Assembly: GCA_028023455.1 (NCBI GenBank)
Contig: JAQFVV010000072.1
Span: forward strand, 5,634,794 to 5,698,793
Source of the DNA: Epiperipatus broadwayi
Lineage: Eukaryota; Onychophora; Udeonychophora; Euonychophora; Peripatidae
Length of the DNA stretch: 64,000 nt
Reading direction: 5' to 3'
The notes under the pieces are model-generated. The model was not told the DNA's origin. It saw only the letters and a list, made by a program, of their open reading frames with translations, and ran no database searches. Position numbers and translations under genes: made by a program. Positions 10,656-22,060 of the stretch are shown here, piece by piece. The stretch's first letter is position 1, and every line of letters begins with the position of its first letter.

Positions 10656-12204
10656 AATATTAGCAGATAATTTTTGTAAAGTATTCATCAAATTATATGT
10701 GTGTATATTTATTTAATTAGAATGAAAATTTTATTATTCTTTATTTCAATTAACTGTATTATTTTCATTTGCCTAGAAAATTCAGCTCATTTTTATTCTT
10801 TTGTTGCTATTTAATGTTAAAATGAATGCAGTATTCAATCATAAGTTTATAATGAAAGTCAAAAAGATGTTATAATCCTAATCACATAACAATATTTGAA
10901 AACAATGAAATTTGAATATATATATATATTTAAACCTTTATGTCATGGATCACATGCGTAACCTCTAAAAATAAATAAAAAGAGTTATGTGTTTTAAAAC
11001 ATTTTATATATTTATTTATTTTATTAAAAAAAAGCAAATCATAATGTGTTAACAAATTTTAAAAAAAGTTTTGTTTCTTTGTTTCTTTTTAAAATAATAA
11101 TTGGAAAATAAAATTAATTACTTTCAAAATATTAAATGCTAATAAATAAAATGAATGCAGATTAATATTCATATAATGGGAGAATATTTTTTGTTGTAAT
11201 TGTTGCTATGGGAATTTTGACTGTTGCTAGGCAACGACAACAAAGTAGTATTCTAGTTGGCCATAGCTGTTTGTTTACCAGTTTTGTTCTGCTCACAAAT
11301 AATAATTTGTGTCCTCTTCTATTTATCATGATAGAATAAAAGTCCAGTTGGAGTGTTGACCTCATCTTTCTAAAAATGTAGTCTTTATACGGAGTCATGT
11401 GATGCCTGAATATTGGAGATAAATGCCTAGTTTATCTCTATTATTGTAGATTTGTGATGCTGTAACAAAAACCCAATAATTACATAAAATAAAGAAGTCC
11501 AAGTAGATATCAACCATGGATTGCAAGAAGAAATAATATATCAAAGAAGAAAAACATACACATATTAAGCATTTATTTGATTTTCCTTTCTGCAAAGCAC
11601 AACTAAAAAAAATTATTGTAACTTAGAAAATCTACAAGTTTTATAATTTATACATTTATACATGCATCCATAATGATGCATAAATAAAGATCAGAGATCT
11701 CAATGTTAAATGGACAGTTAATATTTTAAATGCAATGGAAAAGAAAAATTACCGCATATAAGATTGAGCTCAACAGATAAATAAAATAAAAATTGATAAG
11801 ATTATTTTAAATGACTTTTTAATAAATAAATATTTGCAAGATTCATTTTCCTCTTTATTAATAATTAATGTGTTAATATTTTTTGTAATAATTGTAAGAA
11901 TAAAGTTACTGTGATACAAAATAATTTAAACATTAACTTTAACCTTGAAACTGGATATCAGAGAAGTTTGAGAAAAATTAAAGATATTGCTTGACCCATT
12001 TCTCGGATTCATATTGAATAGTTTTTTCTTTGTCATATATATTTCATTTTATTAATTATGCAAATATGTAAAGGAAGTTAAATTTATTATATATTTTGTT
12101 GTTGTTATTGTTGTAAATAAATTAATTATTATTATTATTATTTAAAAGTATTATTTCTCATCAATTTCTTATGTGACAAATAAGTATCTTATTTTAATTG
12201 TTGA
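10656..12204. other. Gene-free AT-rich stretch
   Basis: No supported gene. 11,223-11,235 is a perfect 13-bp palindrome GTTGCTAGGCAAC resembling the RFX X-box half-sites (GTTGC/GCAAC); with no promoter nearby it may be chance. Short frames near 11,162-11,595 on the minus strand have no recognisable domain. Confidence 0.4.
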
Positions 12205-12429
12205 TAATATGTTGGACTATTTCCATCATCTATTAGTAAATGTTGAATGTTTAGACAATTTTAAACTTTATTTAAACTTTTCAAATACAAATAACTTGTT
12301 AGTAATAACACACAAGTAGACAATACAGGATGTGTGTTATTACTAACAAGTTGTTTGTATTTGAAAAGTTTAAAATGTTCTATACATCCAACATTTACTG
12401 ATAGATGATGGAAATAGTCCAACATATTA
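12205..12429. repeat. Family C hairpin (GGACTATTTCCATCATC termini)
   Basis: Arms from TAATATGTTGGACTATTTCC (12205) to its complement (12429). They contain AATGTTGAATG and AACTTGTTAGTAATAACAC, and the centre is near 12,320-12,330. A related element with the same termini is at 27,238-27,545. Class unknown; no protein or tRNA-like head. Confidence 0.8.
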
Positions 12430-12629
12430 TCATATCTAATATACCATCATCATATACCTTTAGGAAAATCTTATTTTAATATCTAGATTAAAATAATAAT
12501 ATAAATGTGGGGTAAATAATAATCAGCAAATACAACTATGTTTTCATGAAAACTTGTGCTTGATCTAGGCTTTTCATTATCCATGGCTATGATTAAATAT
12601 AATTAAATTTTAGGCTATAGTCATTCTAG

Positions 12630-12680
12630 CAGGGCTTAACAAACTTTGGCCCACAGACCAAATGTGGCTCTTTAATTCCA
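12630..12680 (+). mobile_element. hAT-like transposon terminus (fragment)
   Basis: CAGGGCTTAACAAACTTTGG at 12630 followed by CCCACAGACCAAATGTGGC resembles the terminal region of animal hAT elements (CAGGG start, GGCC-rich inner part). No matching opposite terminus or 8-bp duplication was found downstream, so this is probably a fragment; the identification rests on recall of the terminus style. Confidence 0.4.
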
Positions 12681-14044
12681 TTGTCATAGTTTTTTTATCA
12701 AGATAAACATAAACATGTTTTTATTTCCTCTTCTAATTGGTAAATAAATATTTTGTTGACTCTAAGAAAGGAAAAATTCCCATTATAACATCCTTTCTTG
12801 AATTCAACCTCATTATAAAAAAGTAATATTAAATGAATATTAAATATTTTCTTCTTTATTTTGAAACCTTCAGCTAATAAAGGATTAAATGATATAACAC
12901 TAAGTAATAGTAAATTAATTTTAAAACCTTACTAAATAAAGTGTTTTCTTCCAGTGCTGTGTGTGTAGGTTCATTTATATTTTCTCTCAAACAAATATTC
13001 TATATGATAATAAAAAAAGTATTGTTAACTGATGGTAAAAATCTGTTTTAGAAAAACAGAAAAAAAGGAAAAAAATAGTTTTACTAAAGTTAATCAAATA
13101 GAAGTTTTAATAACTATTTTAAAATGAATAAGTTTATAGTACTAAAAAGAACAATATTAAGAATATTTTATTATCTCTGTTTCTCTATTTCCAATTATGA
13201 TGAATCATCATAATTTTTTTGACTACGTGTTTATAAAAAACAGACTAATAATAATTCTAAAATATTTTTTTTAATTAACTTGCTTATTGATAAACATATT
13301 ATATAGTTTGAATGAAAGTAATTAAGTCTGAAACATATAAAAATGCTGTCAGAAGTCAGTCCAGTCTACATTTTGGAAAGAATATGAGTGTGGACTCACA
13401 GATTTTTATTATGAAAACTAGAGAAGTGCATATATAGACTAGAAATTAAAAAGTAAAAACATTCATGAAATAAAACAACTATAGAATGATTTTGTACATA
13501 TACATTATAAATATTAAACAAATGGCTTGCTGAGAAACTTACATGGTTCATCTTTCACCTGAACAAGGCTCTATAGAAGGTGGAATGTCTAGCTGAATAA
13601 CCTAGCATAGAAAAAGAAACATAATCGCAAAATCCGCATTTTGTTTTTAAGAAAAAGAAAAATCACGTGGATATATTTGTGTGATTAGAATCTGCATAGG
13701 AATAAATAGTAAATGAAGAACTCATTTTAAAACTGTCATTAAACAAGAAATAGGTGTCCAACTTCATGAAAGGGAACAAAATAAGTTGTCATAAGGAATA
13801 TTATCATCAGACAAAGTGTTCTTTTTATTATTTGAATAACTATATTTTTTCTGACAAAGGACTAGATTCAAATACAAAAGGCCTAAGTACAAGAACTGAA
13901 GTAAAAAAAATTATTTAGTTTTCATTATATTTATAAATATGTATAAATATTTTTTTCTCTTTCTTTAAATTGTTAATTATCAACTATACTAATTTATTTC
14001 TAGACATTGTACATGTATTTACTTTATAATTAAATGGTGTGTGC

Positions 14045-14046
<2 letters not shown>
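12681..14046. other. Gene-free AT-rich stretch
   Basis: No supported gene, RNA gene or clear repeat. A local dyad is present at 13,542-13,560 (GGTTCATCTTTCACCTGAACAA). Confidence 0.4.

Positions 14047-14099
<53 letters not shown>
14047..14099. repeat. (TA)n microsatellite
   Basis: About 25 uninterrupted TA dinucleotides directly left of an A-like ribozyme repeat. Confidence 0.95.
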
Positions 14100-14100
<1 letters not shown>

Positions 14101-14600
14101 GATCACTAGATGGAGCTTACCAATAGCTCTAATCAAGCTTTATTTTATAAGTGCTGAAAGAGAAAGAATTCAAAATCTCTATCGGAAAGTCCCTATCTCC
14201 AGACCTTTTGAGCTTATGGCTCACCTCAGATGAGCACTGGGACTCTAGAAACTAGATCTAAAATACTAACTTAAAAGTCAGCACTTATAAAACATGTTTC
14301 TATCAATTTGAAAGCCTGAACTTTTCAGACATGTAAATGTCTTCAAATCCAGGTTTGCAAAACAGATAGCTATATGGGTCTGAATTCATCTCAGTTTTAC
14401 CATATAGTAATAGCCTCTGCAATATAATATCGCAAAAGCCTTCAAAGATACACTTATAATAATTAATAAAACATGTCATAAATTTTGTAACTTATTTTTA
14501 AGCTTGTATTTAAATGATCACTAGATGGAGCTTACCAATAGCTCTAATCAAGCTTTATTTCATAAGTGCCGAAAAGAGAAAAAATTCAAAATCTCTACCT
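14100..14600. repeat. A-like repeat, two partial copies
   Basis: ATGATCACTAGATGGAGCTT begins both 14,098 and 14,513. The two copies are direct repeats for about 80 bp (to CAAAATCTCTA). The first continues through a ribozyme-like core (14,202-14,229) into GGTCTGAATTCATCTCAG (about 14,380), a segment also found at 48.66 and 29.67 kb and, in related form, in family A. So this is a sister family of A that shares the hammerhead region. Confidence 0.75.
14185..14250 (-). ncRNA. Degenerate hammerhead ribozyme (A-like)
   Basis: Minus strand: CTGAGGT (A9 lost), helix II GAGC/GCTC with loop CATAA intact, AAAA instead of GAAA, GTC kept (complement 14202-14204). Helix II is retained with a different sequence from family A, consistent with former selection on pairing; the catalytic core is broken. 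Confidence 0.55.
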
Positions 14601-15479
14601 TACTGATTTGAGAGACTGTAAATACCACTCACATGTTGCCAGTTGAATAAGTTGTTATTGTTATAAACATTCTGCCTTTGTTCACTTTTCATTTGTGCAT
14701 TTTATCAAGTTAATTAAGTAGTGCAATATTACCATTGAGTTTAAAAAATTCTGGTTCCTATGATGCAGAACTGATATGATCTCTTCAAAGGGTATAGATT
14801 TAAACCTAGAGTGCTTGGTGGCACTATTCTGGTCTTTGATAATATGTCTTGCCAAAACTAATAAATATTTTAGTATACTTAGGTAATATGAGTTTATATC
14901 CATAAGATGAGCAGAAGATATTACTGTATGGAGTTAAGGATTATCACATAAAGGCTGCAAGCTGACAATGTTCTTAGAATACTCATAATAGTAGTTAGTA
15001 ATTGGGCTAATAAGTCAATTACAGTCTTAACTAATGGTAGCCTGATCATATATATATATGCATGTGTGTCACTATATGTTATATGTGATTGAGGGGATAG
15101 TGTTAAAATATATAGTTAGTTTTGGTTGTTGTCATAATATCTGATTTTATTTGCATTCATTTTTGGTAGGATTTCATATTATTCATTTGAATATAGTAGT
15201 GTCAGTTCATATGTCAGATATTTTAATATACCCTAAGTGTCATGGAGATGAATATTGGCATGGAATCTTTTTTTTTTACTGATGTTAACAAAAATTATAT
15301 TTTTGGTTTTTCTTTCAGTTTGTACAAAATTGAACATCTATAGTCTAAAACACTTGGCTTTTCTGTTATTCTAATTAATGATTCCCCAAATTAAAAGAGT
15401 TCAAATATATCCTTTAGCTTCTTCCACTTATTGCAATGCTTCTATTAAATCTTTAAAAAAAAAACCCATACTTTTTATA
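14601..15479. other. Gene-free stretch
   Basis: AT-rich. A minus-strand frame at 14,682-14,903 has no recognisable domain. Nothing else supported. Confidence 0.35.
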
Positions 15480-15548
15480 ATGTATTTTTCACAATGCTTT
15501 AATTTATTTGTGACAGTTTTGACAGATTAGCAGCTTTCTTCATATCGA
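15480..15548 (-). repeat. Family G repeat, hammerhead-like motif (left partner)
   Basis: Minus strand reads ATGAAGA, AGCTGC, GTC, AAAAC, CTGTCAC, then TTAAAGCATTGTGAAAA. The same order occurs at 16,847-16,915 (+), 27,925-28,015 (-) and 28,085-28,150 (+). It resembles the hammerhead order CUGANGA / helix II / GAAAC / helix III, but no helix I is evident. The 15.5 and 16.87 kb copies face each other across the family A element, which appears to have landed inside a G inverted repeat. Confidence 0.55.
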
Positions 15549-15860
15549 AAAAACAATTGTAATATAATTATATATTACATAACGATACAATAACTTTAAA
15601 TATAACATATTAATATTGCAGATAAATAGATATGTTTATTTTATATATTTGCACCTAAATATATTGATCTTAAATATTTTTATTTGGTAATTGATGGAAT
15701 TTATTAAGAATATATATAGCATGTATTTTGAGATATTTATAAATAACGATATATACGTATACAAAGGCAAAACTCACCATACAGTAGTGCCACCCTGTGC
15801 CAAACAGAGTAATCAATGGATGCCAGAAGGCTTGTGCATAAAATCCCTGTCTAGTGCCTA

Positions 15861-15924
15861 CTCATCCAATATCCCCAGACTAGTTTCTGGCTTGTGGCCA
15901 TCATCAGTGAGGAGCCTTGGACCT
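15861..15924 (-). ncRNA. Type I hammerhead ribozyme, intact core
   Basis: On the minus strand: CTGATGA (complement 15901-15907), helix II TGGC/GCCA closed by loop CACAA, GAAA, helix III of two pairs (A-U, C-G) with loop TA, and cleavage triplet GTC (complement 15878-15880). Helix I pairs CTCCTCA-side bases with TGGGGA (6 pairs including one G-U). A 3x2 internal loop and a second block CCAA/TTGG plus flanking pairs follow. All invariant core bases are present. The pair next to the core in helix II is U-A rather than the usual purine-pyrimidine order, which may lower activity. Cleavage would cut the transcript just before TGGGGATATTGG. Confidence 0.85.
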
Positions 15925-16572
15925 GAGAGCACTGCACCTAGATCTTAGGATCTAATGCAACTCGAGCAGCCACCTTTTAACTCTGCTTTACTACAAAACT
16001 ATGAGAATGAAATTGAAAACATTGTTAATATCTTCAATCTAAGCTCAATAGCTGATATAGTCATATGGGTCTGAACTCAATTCAGCACCCATACATTTTG
16101 GTGTCTTTGGCTCTTAAACAACCATAGCCACCACTATCCTATTAGGCAGAATTGGTGTTAAACCATCAAACATCACATGATCACCATATCTATACTAGCA
16201 CATAATTTGTTGTAAACAAAGGCAAAACTCACCATACACTAGTAGGGTGGCACTACTGTATGGTGAGTTTTGCCTTTGTTTACAACAAATTATGTGCTAA
16301 TATAGAGATGGTGATCATGTGATGTTTGATGGTTTAACACCAATCCTGCCTAATAGAATAGTGGTGGCTATGGTTGTTTAAGAGCCAAAGACACCAAAAT
16401 GTGTGGGTGCTGAATTGAGTTCAGACCCATATGACTATATAAGCTATTGAGCTTAGATTGAAGATATTAACAATGTTTTCAATTTCATTCTCATAGTTTT
16501 GTAGTAAAGTAGATTTAAAAGGTGGCTGCTGGAGGGTTGCATTAGATCCTAAGATCTAGATGCAGTGCTCTC

Positions 16573-16636
16573 AGGTCCAAGGATCCTCACTGATGATGGC
16601 CACAAGCCAGAAATTAGTCTGGGGATATTGGATGAG
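16573..16636 (+). ncRNA. Type I hammerhead ribozyme, intact core
   Basis: Plus-strand partner of the ribozyme at 15.88 kb. CTGATGA at 16590-16596, helix II TGGC/GCCA with loop CACAA, GAAA at 16610-16613, GTC at 16617-16619. Helix III is weaker than in the partner (C15.2 changed to T, giving a G-U pair). Helix I is conserved in the same two blocks. A transcript through the whole palindrome from either side would contain one functional-sense ribozyme and one antisense copy able to pair with it. Confidence 0.85.
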
Positions 16637-16846
16637 TAGGCACTAGATAGGGATTTTATGCACAAGCCTTCTGGCATCCATTGATTACTCTGTTTGGCAC
16701 AGGGTGGCACTACTGTATGGTGAGTTTTGCCTTTGTTCACAACAAATTATGTGCTAGTATAGAGATGGTGATCATGTGATATATATGTATGTTTATTAAT
16801 TAAAATTATTGCATACTTATGTAATGAATAATTGTTTTTTTAAATC

Positions 16847-16915
16847 TGAAAAAGGTTACTAGTCAGTCAAAACTGTCAGCAGTTAAATAGAGCATTGTAT
16901 GACAAATGTGGGTTT
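16847..16915 (+). repeat. Family G repeat (right partner)
   Basis: Plus strand: CTGAAAA, AGTCAGTCAAAACTGTC, GTTAAATAGAGCATTG. Homologous to 28,085-28,150 and inverse to 15,480-15,548. More diverged than the copy at 28.1 kb; the core-like boxes are mutated. Confidence 0.5.
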
Positions 16916-17011
16916 TTGTTTTTAAAGTAGCATGAACTGTCAGAAAACTTAAACAAATAATTAAATGAGATATTTATTTTATATAGTGCAGTGTTTTTAT
17001 AAACTGTAATA

Positions 17012-17248
17012 GTAATAATCAGCCATTAAGTTAATGCACATGCGCTTTGTGGATTTTTAACTATAAATGAATACTCTCACTTACCAAATGCTTAAGATTT
17101 GCCGATACATAAACGTTTGAGTAGAAAGGATAGATGGATTCATTCTATCTTTTCATAAAGTTTATCTTGTGTTTGGAAGTGAGAGTACTCGTTTATAGTT
17201 AAAAATCCACAAAGCACATGTGCAATAGCTTAATGGCTGATTATTACG
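17012..17248. repeat. Family D hairpin
   Basis: Arms GTAATAATCAGCCATTAAG (17,012) to CTTAATGGCTGATTATTAC (17,248). Inside them ATCCACAAAGC-type and CTATAAATGA blocks are inverted, around a central TAGATGGATTCATTCTATC near 17,135. The end of the same arm occurs alone at 26,223-26,310. The centre also resembles the centre of family F at 34.9 kb. Class unknown. Confidence 0.8.
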
Positions 17249-17498
17249 ATTAAACAAATATTAAATAATTAACATTAATTTTAAATTTCTAATGGATTTA
17301 CATATACAATATATTGTTTAAACATTAAATTTTAATATTTGCTGAATTATTCCATGTCCTTGTGGTTAATTAAAAAAACAGATGTATTAATTCTTAACTA
17401 AGATTTAGCCTAATAAATGATTAATAATAATCAATAATATATTTGTGGGTTTTGAAATTGACAAATTAAATCAAATTCTCTTATTATTGATACTTGTT

Positions 17499-17715
17499 AC
17501 AATGCGATGCGATGCAATGTGGTTTCTCGTTTCTCGGAGTCAGGAATCTCTCGGTCACTATGCCCAGAGAAATTTGTTAGCCATCTGCCCTTTCCTTTCC
17601 ATTCCCCACCCTAAGTTTTATGCATATTCTTCTCTAATCTTGATCCACCCCATTTCCACAACATACAATAGACTTTTAACTACAGACTCTGCCCTCTACC
17701 AATCATGGAAATAAC
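17499..17715 (-). mobile_element. LINE 3' end, severely 5' truncated
   Basis: Matches the 3' UTR of the LINE at 7.3 kb (GGAGTCAGGAATCTCTC, CCCAGAGAAA, CCATTTCCACAACATA) in the same orientation. The terminal tail is here GCGATGCGATGCAATG. It includes an apparent plus-strand frame that is not a gene. Confidence 0.8.
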
Positions 17716-18619
17716 TCTGCCATTAATTTATTGCGAAAAGGTATGCTTTAACACACATACATAAATGTATATGTGAATATAAATTGCACTTGTTTAACCT
17801 TTACTTTGAATATTATAAGTAAATTTACGAAGTGTTATTGTTTGCAAATGAGTGAATTAACAATAGATTTAAAAAAAAAGTGAAAATGTTAAATTCATAT
17901 TATTGTCATTTGTTTGAAAAAATAAAAAAATTGATTATTTCTATTTATTTAATAATTACGAAATATTTTTCGCAATTATATATAACAAAACTATGAGTAT
18001 ATGGTAATTTAGTTGTGTAATCACGTGCTTGCTTTCTGTAAAAAAAAAAAAAAAAAACATTCTCAGGTGCTTATTTCTACAATGGCTGTAAATAAAATAA
18101 AAGATAATTAAAAAATAAAGAATGGGGAGGGGGGGTAATACTTTCTTACGAATGTCAATTTAAAATCTCATTGTTCCAATAGAGTAATTAGATGGTCTAA
18201 GGAAGGGGGTAGTCTCTTAGATTAAAAATAATTTATAATTCTCTAAGATTAAAACCAATCTATATTTTTTTGCTTTTAATTAAAAGGAATTTTCATTAGC
18301 AATCACGAAATTATGTAGGCAAGGAGTATGTAGTCTGGCCGCTTGAGATAAAAAATAAAAATTTCAAGTTTATTATTGAATTTACTACTATTAAAGAGTA
18401 TATTAGTAATAAAGTTAATGAAATAATATATTTGTCAATATAAATAATTGATTTATCAAAACAATATCAAGTATTTAACAAAAAAAAAATACAAAGACGA
18501 TAAATAAAATATATCCAGAAGTGAAAATCCATAAGAAACTACCAATTTATTCTTTAATTTAACTGTTACAAATATATAACAAAGGCAATGAAGAAATTAA
18601 TGTTTTGTACAAAAAAATA
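17716..18619. other. Gene-free AT-rich stretch
   Basis: Contains an A18 run (18,040-18,057) and a G-run (about 18,128-18,135). No gene recognised. Confidence 0.4.
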
Positions 18620-19165
18620 ATAATAATCATAGAATTAAACTTGGTTGGAGTGCTTTTGGTAGAAATAACTTTTTATTAAAAGGAAATATACCTATGTGTT
18701 TGAAAAGGCTTGTTAATAAATGTGTTTAACCAGTTCTTACGTATGGATCTGAGACTTGGACATTAAATAAAAGAGCAATGCAGAAACTTCAGACCACTCA
18801 AAGAAGTATAGAGAGATGCATGTTAGGAGTAGCAAGAAGAGATTGAAAACACAATATATGGGTAAGAGAACAAACAGGTTCTTACTGACATCATTGAAAA
18901 AATTAAAAAACTGAAATGGAGTTGAGCTGGACATATTGCTAGAAGAGTTGATAATAGATGGACAATTAAAATCTTAAATGAGATTCCAAGAGATTGTAAA
19001 AGACCTAGAAATAGACCAAATGTGAGATGGATGGATGAAATAAAAAAGTCTGCAGGGATGATGTGGAGAAGAGAGGCCAGAGATTGGACAAGATGGATTG
19101 AATTTGGAGAGACCATCCTGAAGTGAATTGATAATAGTTGACAATAATAATGATGATGATGATGA
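18620..19165 (+). pseudogene. RTE-like LINE, C-terminal part of the RT ORF
   Basis: Translation with several stops reads RIKLGWSAFGRNN, PVLTYGSETWTLNKRA, RSIERCMLGVARRD, AGHIARRVDNRWT, RPRNRPNVRWMDEIKKSAG and MMWRREARD. This is the region after the palm of RTE-type endonuclease-reverse transcriptases. It ends in a GATGATGATGATGAC microsatellite tail typical of such elements. Other copies: 27,567 (-), 61,021 (-), 63,768 (-) and a much older one at 33.4 kb (+). The copy is 5' truncated and dead. Confidence 0.85.
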
Positions 19166-19574
19166 CAAAAAAGTGTTTCAAATAAACGAAAGGAAAATGT
19201 AGTTTATACAAAAAGTATGTATGAAATAAAAATAAGCAATATTTAATATACATTCACTGTATAATCAATAAGAAATATGGATATTGCAAATGTTAACATT
19301 TTTAATTGACTTGCAATTATGAATATACTTCATTTGTCGTCAATGTATTTGTTATTAATTAATTCATATTGTTTTAGTAAGTAAATTATTTTTATTGCGA
19401 AATATATTCTTTTCTTTATTTTATTTAATATATTCTCATCATTATATTTTTTATCATTTTATTAACATCTTTCGCCTAATGGTAATTAACTATATAGATC
19501 ATTAAAGCTGATAGAATATCATAGACTATATTAGCAGTGAAACTGAATTACAACATTCCTTGTGAACCAATTAC
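19166..19574. other. Gene-free AT-rich stretch
   Basis: Nothing recognised between the RTE-like fragment and the next fold-back element. Confidence 0.35.
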
Positions 19575-19820
19575 CACATAATAATTATACATTGCACAGG
19601 CTTAAACCTGCATTTATATATGTAATATAGGTGGGGTTTAAACTCAGACTTTCACACAACCCACTACTCACAGTGCCATCTCATATTGCTGACCCACCTG
19701 ATCACACCCATGTTGAAAATATGTGTGATCAGGTGGGTCAGCAATATGAGATGGCACTGTGAGTAGTGGGTCATGTGAAAGTCTGAGTTCAAACCCCACC
19801 TATATCACATAATAATTATA
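19575..19820. repeat. Compact family B fold-back element with 15-bp TSD
   Basis: A perfect 15-bp duplication CACATAATAATTATA lies at 19575-19589 and 19806-19820. The insert (19,590-19,805) is a hairpin with arms of about 85 bp (GGTGGGGTTTAAACTCAGA on the left, its complement on the right) around GTTGAAAATAT. The outward right end reads GAGTTCAAACCCCACC, like a tRNA T-arm with box B. The duplication length varies between copies, which points to target-primed retrotransposition rather than cut-and-paste transposition. Confidence 0.88.
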
Positions 19821-21149
19821 GTAAAAATCAGTAAATAGTTTTCATGATTTGAATGCAAAATTTAATAGTATTTTTTTAATTTTTTATTGTAGTATCAATT
19901 TTCATTCATCTGATTTTCTATTTTCTTTTTTGACTGGGAATTATATAAATCTTTAATCCTCAACCATCTCCCTCCCTTGCCATGGACTAAATTGATCAGG
20001 GCAATGCAATATTTAAAAGAAGTCATATCTTTTATAGTAACATTGTACTATCATTTTAAACTTACTGTGAAAAGAAATCTGGTGTTGATTAGCCAGAATG
20101 TGCTGCTAGGTGACGCTGCAGTACCTATCAAGAAATCTTAATAAATTTCCATTTCATTTTATTTTATTGCATGTGTGACAAGAACAGAAAACTTAAGAGT
20201 TAAAGTTCTGTATCAATTTGAAGAAATCAAAAAAATATTTTAGCTTGGTCAATACGTCAAAATCATAATCATATGCATTCTTAAGCTGCTGTCCATATGA
20301 TAAGTAAATTCTATTAAATTCCCTGACCTTTGACATCAGTGATTATTACTTTATTCGTTAAGATAGAAAGAGTTCTGAAAAAAATTCATTGGGTAGCTGA
20401 CACTATGAGCTATTTTGAAAAATTGAATGATATAAAATATTTCATTTGCAATGTGTTAAGTGCACCGAGAAATGCTAGTTTTGTTTGTTTATATTATTTT
20501 AAAAAAATATATATTTATTGACATTATAAAATTGTACAGATGCATAATAAAAACACTTTGTTAATGTTGGCTCATCCATTGCTGGCGTTGGTCTGGAAAA
20601 AGTATGCAAGAGCCATTCTCCGCACTAGCAGGTTATAAAATGAGCAGATACGTACTATTTAGTTGGCATTGCCCACCCCTGCTAGTGCAAAGAATGACCC
20701 AATAATGCTAACTTATCAGCTGGGATAGATGTAGTATGAAATCAATGCCCTTCTAGAAGAATCTGACATGTTGCAACACAGACTACTTCTTCTACAATAC
20801 ACTACAATGTGGATATATCGGGTCCAAAATTCATGTAGAGTCTGTAGGCCATACTAGTAGGCTCCATGTATTGTTAAACAAAAATCTAGAGGATAGTATC
20901 TTATCCTTGTCTTGAAGAGCTTTGAGCTTATCGCAAAATATAGCATTGGGAACCGGTGTTGGTTGTGTGAACTTTGTCCTGCACCTTGTGTACCAAAAAG
21001 CATATGTCAGGAAGATTGATAACCTGATTACTGTAAAGTCTCCAGAGAAGAGTATGTTTTCTTTCACTTTCAATATATTTTCCATTATTCCTTTATTTAA
21101 AAAATATATTGATAAAAATTCCTTTTCTATTTTTAAATTTTAACAATAA
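19821..21149. other. Gene-free stretch with a less AT-rich patch
   Basis: 20,560-21,010 is less AT-rich than its surroundings and contains a small dyad (GCACTAGCAGG near 20,632 and CCTGCTAGTGC near 20,677). A minus-strand frame at 20,831-21,085 (84 codons) overlaps a plus frame antiparallel. I do not recognise either and cannot tell an old mobile element from an exon. Confidence 0.35.
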
Positions 21150-21690
21150 ATATTATTCACAAATTTATTTTTAATTTTTTTTTTATAATTTCTAACCTTC
21201 TATATTCATACTTCTTCTTCTTCAGCATTTCTCTACTGGTGAGAATGTCATCGACCATAAACTTCCTATAGTTTTCCTCATAATATCTTCTTGCTCATAA
21301 CATCTGTCTGCAACCATTCAGACTTTTCCATGCTGTTTACCAGATCTTCTTTCTATTATTTTTTTGAATTGCTTTTTTCTCCTCTTATTTCTAATCATCT
21401 GCTATCCTTGATAGTTTATTCTTATTTTTTTTTTTTACATACCCATACCATCTTAATCTCTTTTTGTCAATGACTGTTATCTCCTCCTCTCTCATTATAA
21501 GTACTTCACTGATTTCTTGATTTATTTTTCCCTCCAGAATTGATCTTCTCACTGATTTCATTTATATTATCTGCAATCTTTGTTCACTTTACTTTGCTAT
21601 TATCCATGTCTCTGTCTTATTATTAATTGTATAAAACTGAGTTAAGCATTCCCATTGCCTTCTTCTATAGATCTCAATGTTTTTTATTTT
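21150..21690 (-). pseudogene. LINE RT C-terminal remnant
   Basis: Minus-strand translation, with stops, gives KTETWIIAK, SEQRLQII, MKSVRRSILEG, ISEVLIMREEEIT and VIDKKRLRWYGYVKK. It continues with WKSLNGCRQM-like residues to a terminus near 21,150. This order (ETW, AE-RRL-like, RLRWxGHV-like) is the standard C-terminal tail of RTE/Jockey-type non-LTR ORFs. It is a different lineage from the copies ending in GATGAT tails. Confidence 0.7.
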
Positions 21691-22060
21691 TTATTTTTTT
21701 TCCAGAAGCAGCATTTTTACAAGTTTTTCCTAATATTTTGCCCCCATTTTATAATATTAAGTTGCAAATTACCATGCATTTATTCCTTAAATAAAACAAT
21801 CTTTTTATATTTAAATAATTAAAGCATCTCATTGTCAAGAGGAGAGTCATAACATTATGAGAACAAATTTTAAAATTTTACAAAGAATAAGAAAAACAAT
21901 ATGAATTATCAAATAAAGGATTTGTAGATTTTTACATTTTTGTGTGTTATTACTGCAAAACAAAATGAATATAATATTTCCCTGCAAGGTTAAACAAAAT
22001 ATATATGGCGTGGCAAAAAATTCTGGCATTCCGGAAAAAGTTGGCATTTTTCAAAACTTT

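Larger units (their letters stand above)
15761..16777. repeat. 1-kb palindromic family A element with two hammerheads
   Basis: The best preserved family A element: two inverted arms of about 480 bp meeting at about 16,215-16,270. Each arm runs from the terminus GGCAAAACTCACCATAC through the ribozyme core to the outer body (CCACCTTTTAACTC, GAAAACATTGTT, CATATGGGTCTGAACTCA, ACATCACATGATCACC). The left core is on the minus strand and the right on the plus strand. Candidate target-site duplication: GATATATACGTAT (15,748-15,760) and GATATATATGTAT (16,778-16,790), 12 of 13 identical. Apparent ORFs in both arms encode the same peptide because they are the same repeat; they are not genes. Confidence 0.9.

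Noticed and set aside
11223-11235. Palindromic GTTGCTAGGCAAC as a regulatory X-box
   Set aside because: It lacks the central AT, there is no promoter or exon nearby, and short palindromes are frequent in this window.
15691-16740. Peptide frames of 63-85 codons in family A copies with nearly the same sequence (also at 30.57 and 50.93 kb), looking like a conserved gene family
   Set aside because: They are translations of the repeat consensus, cross the ribozyme and the terminal region, lie on whichever strand the arm has, and have no initiation context or domain.
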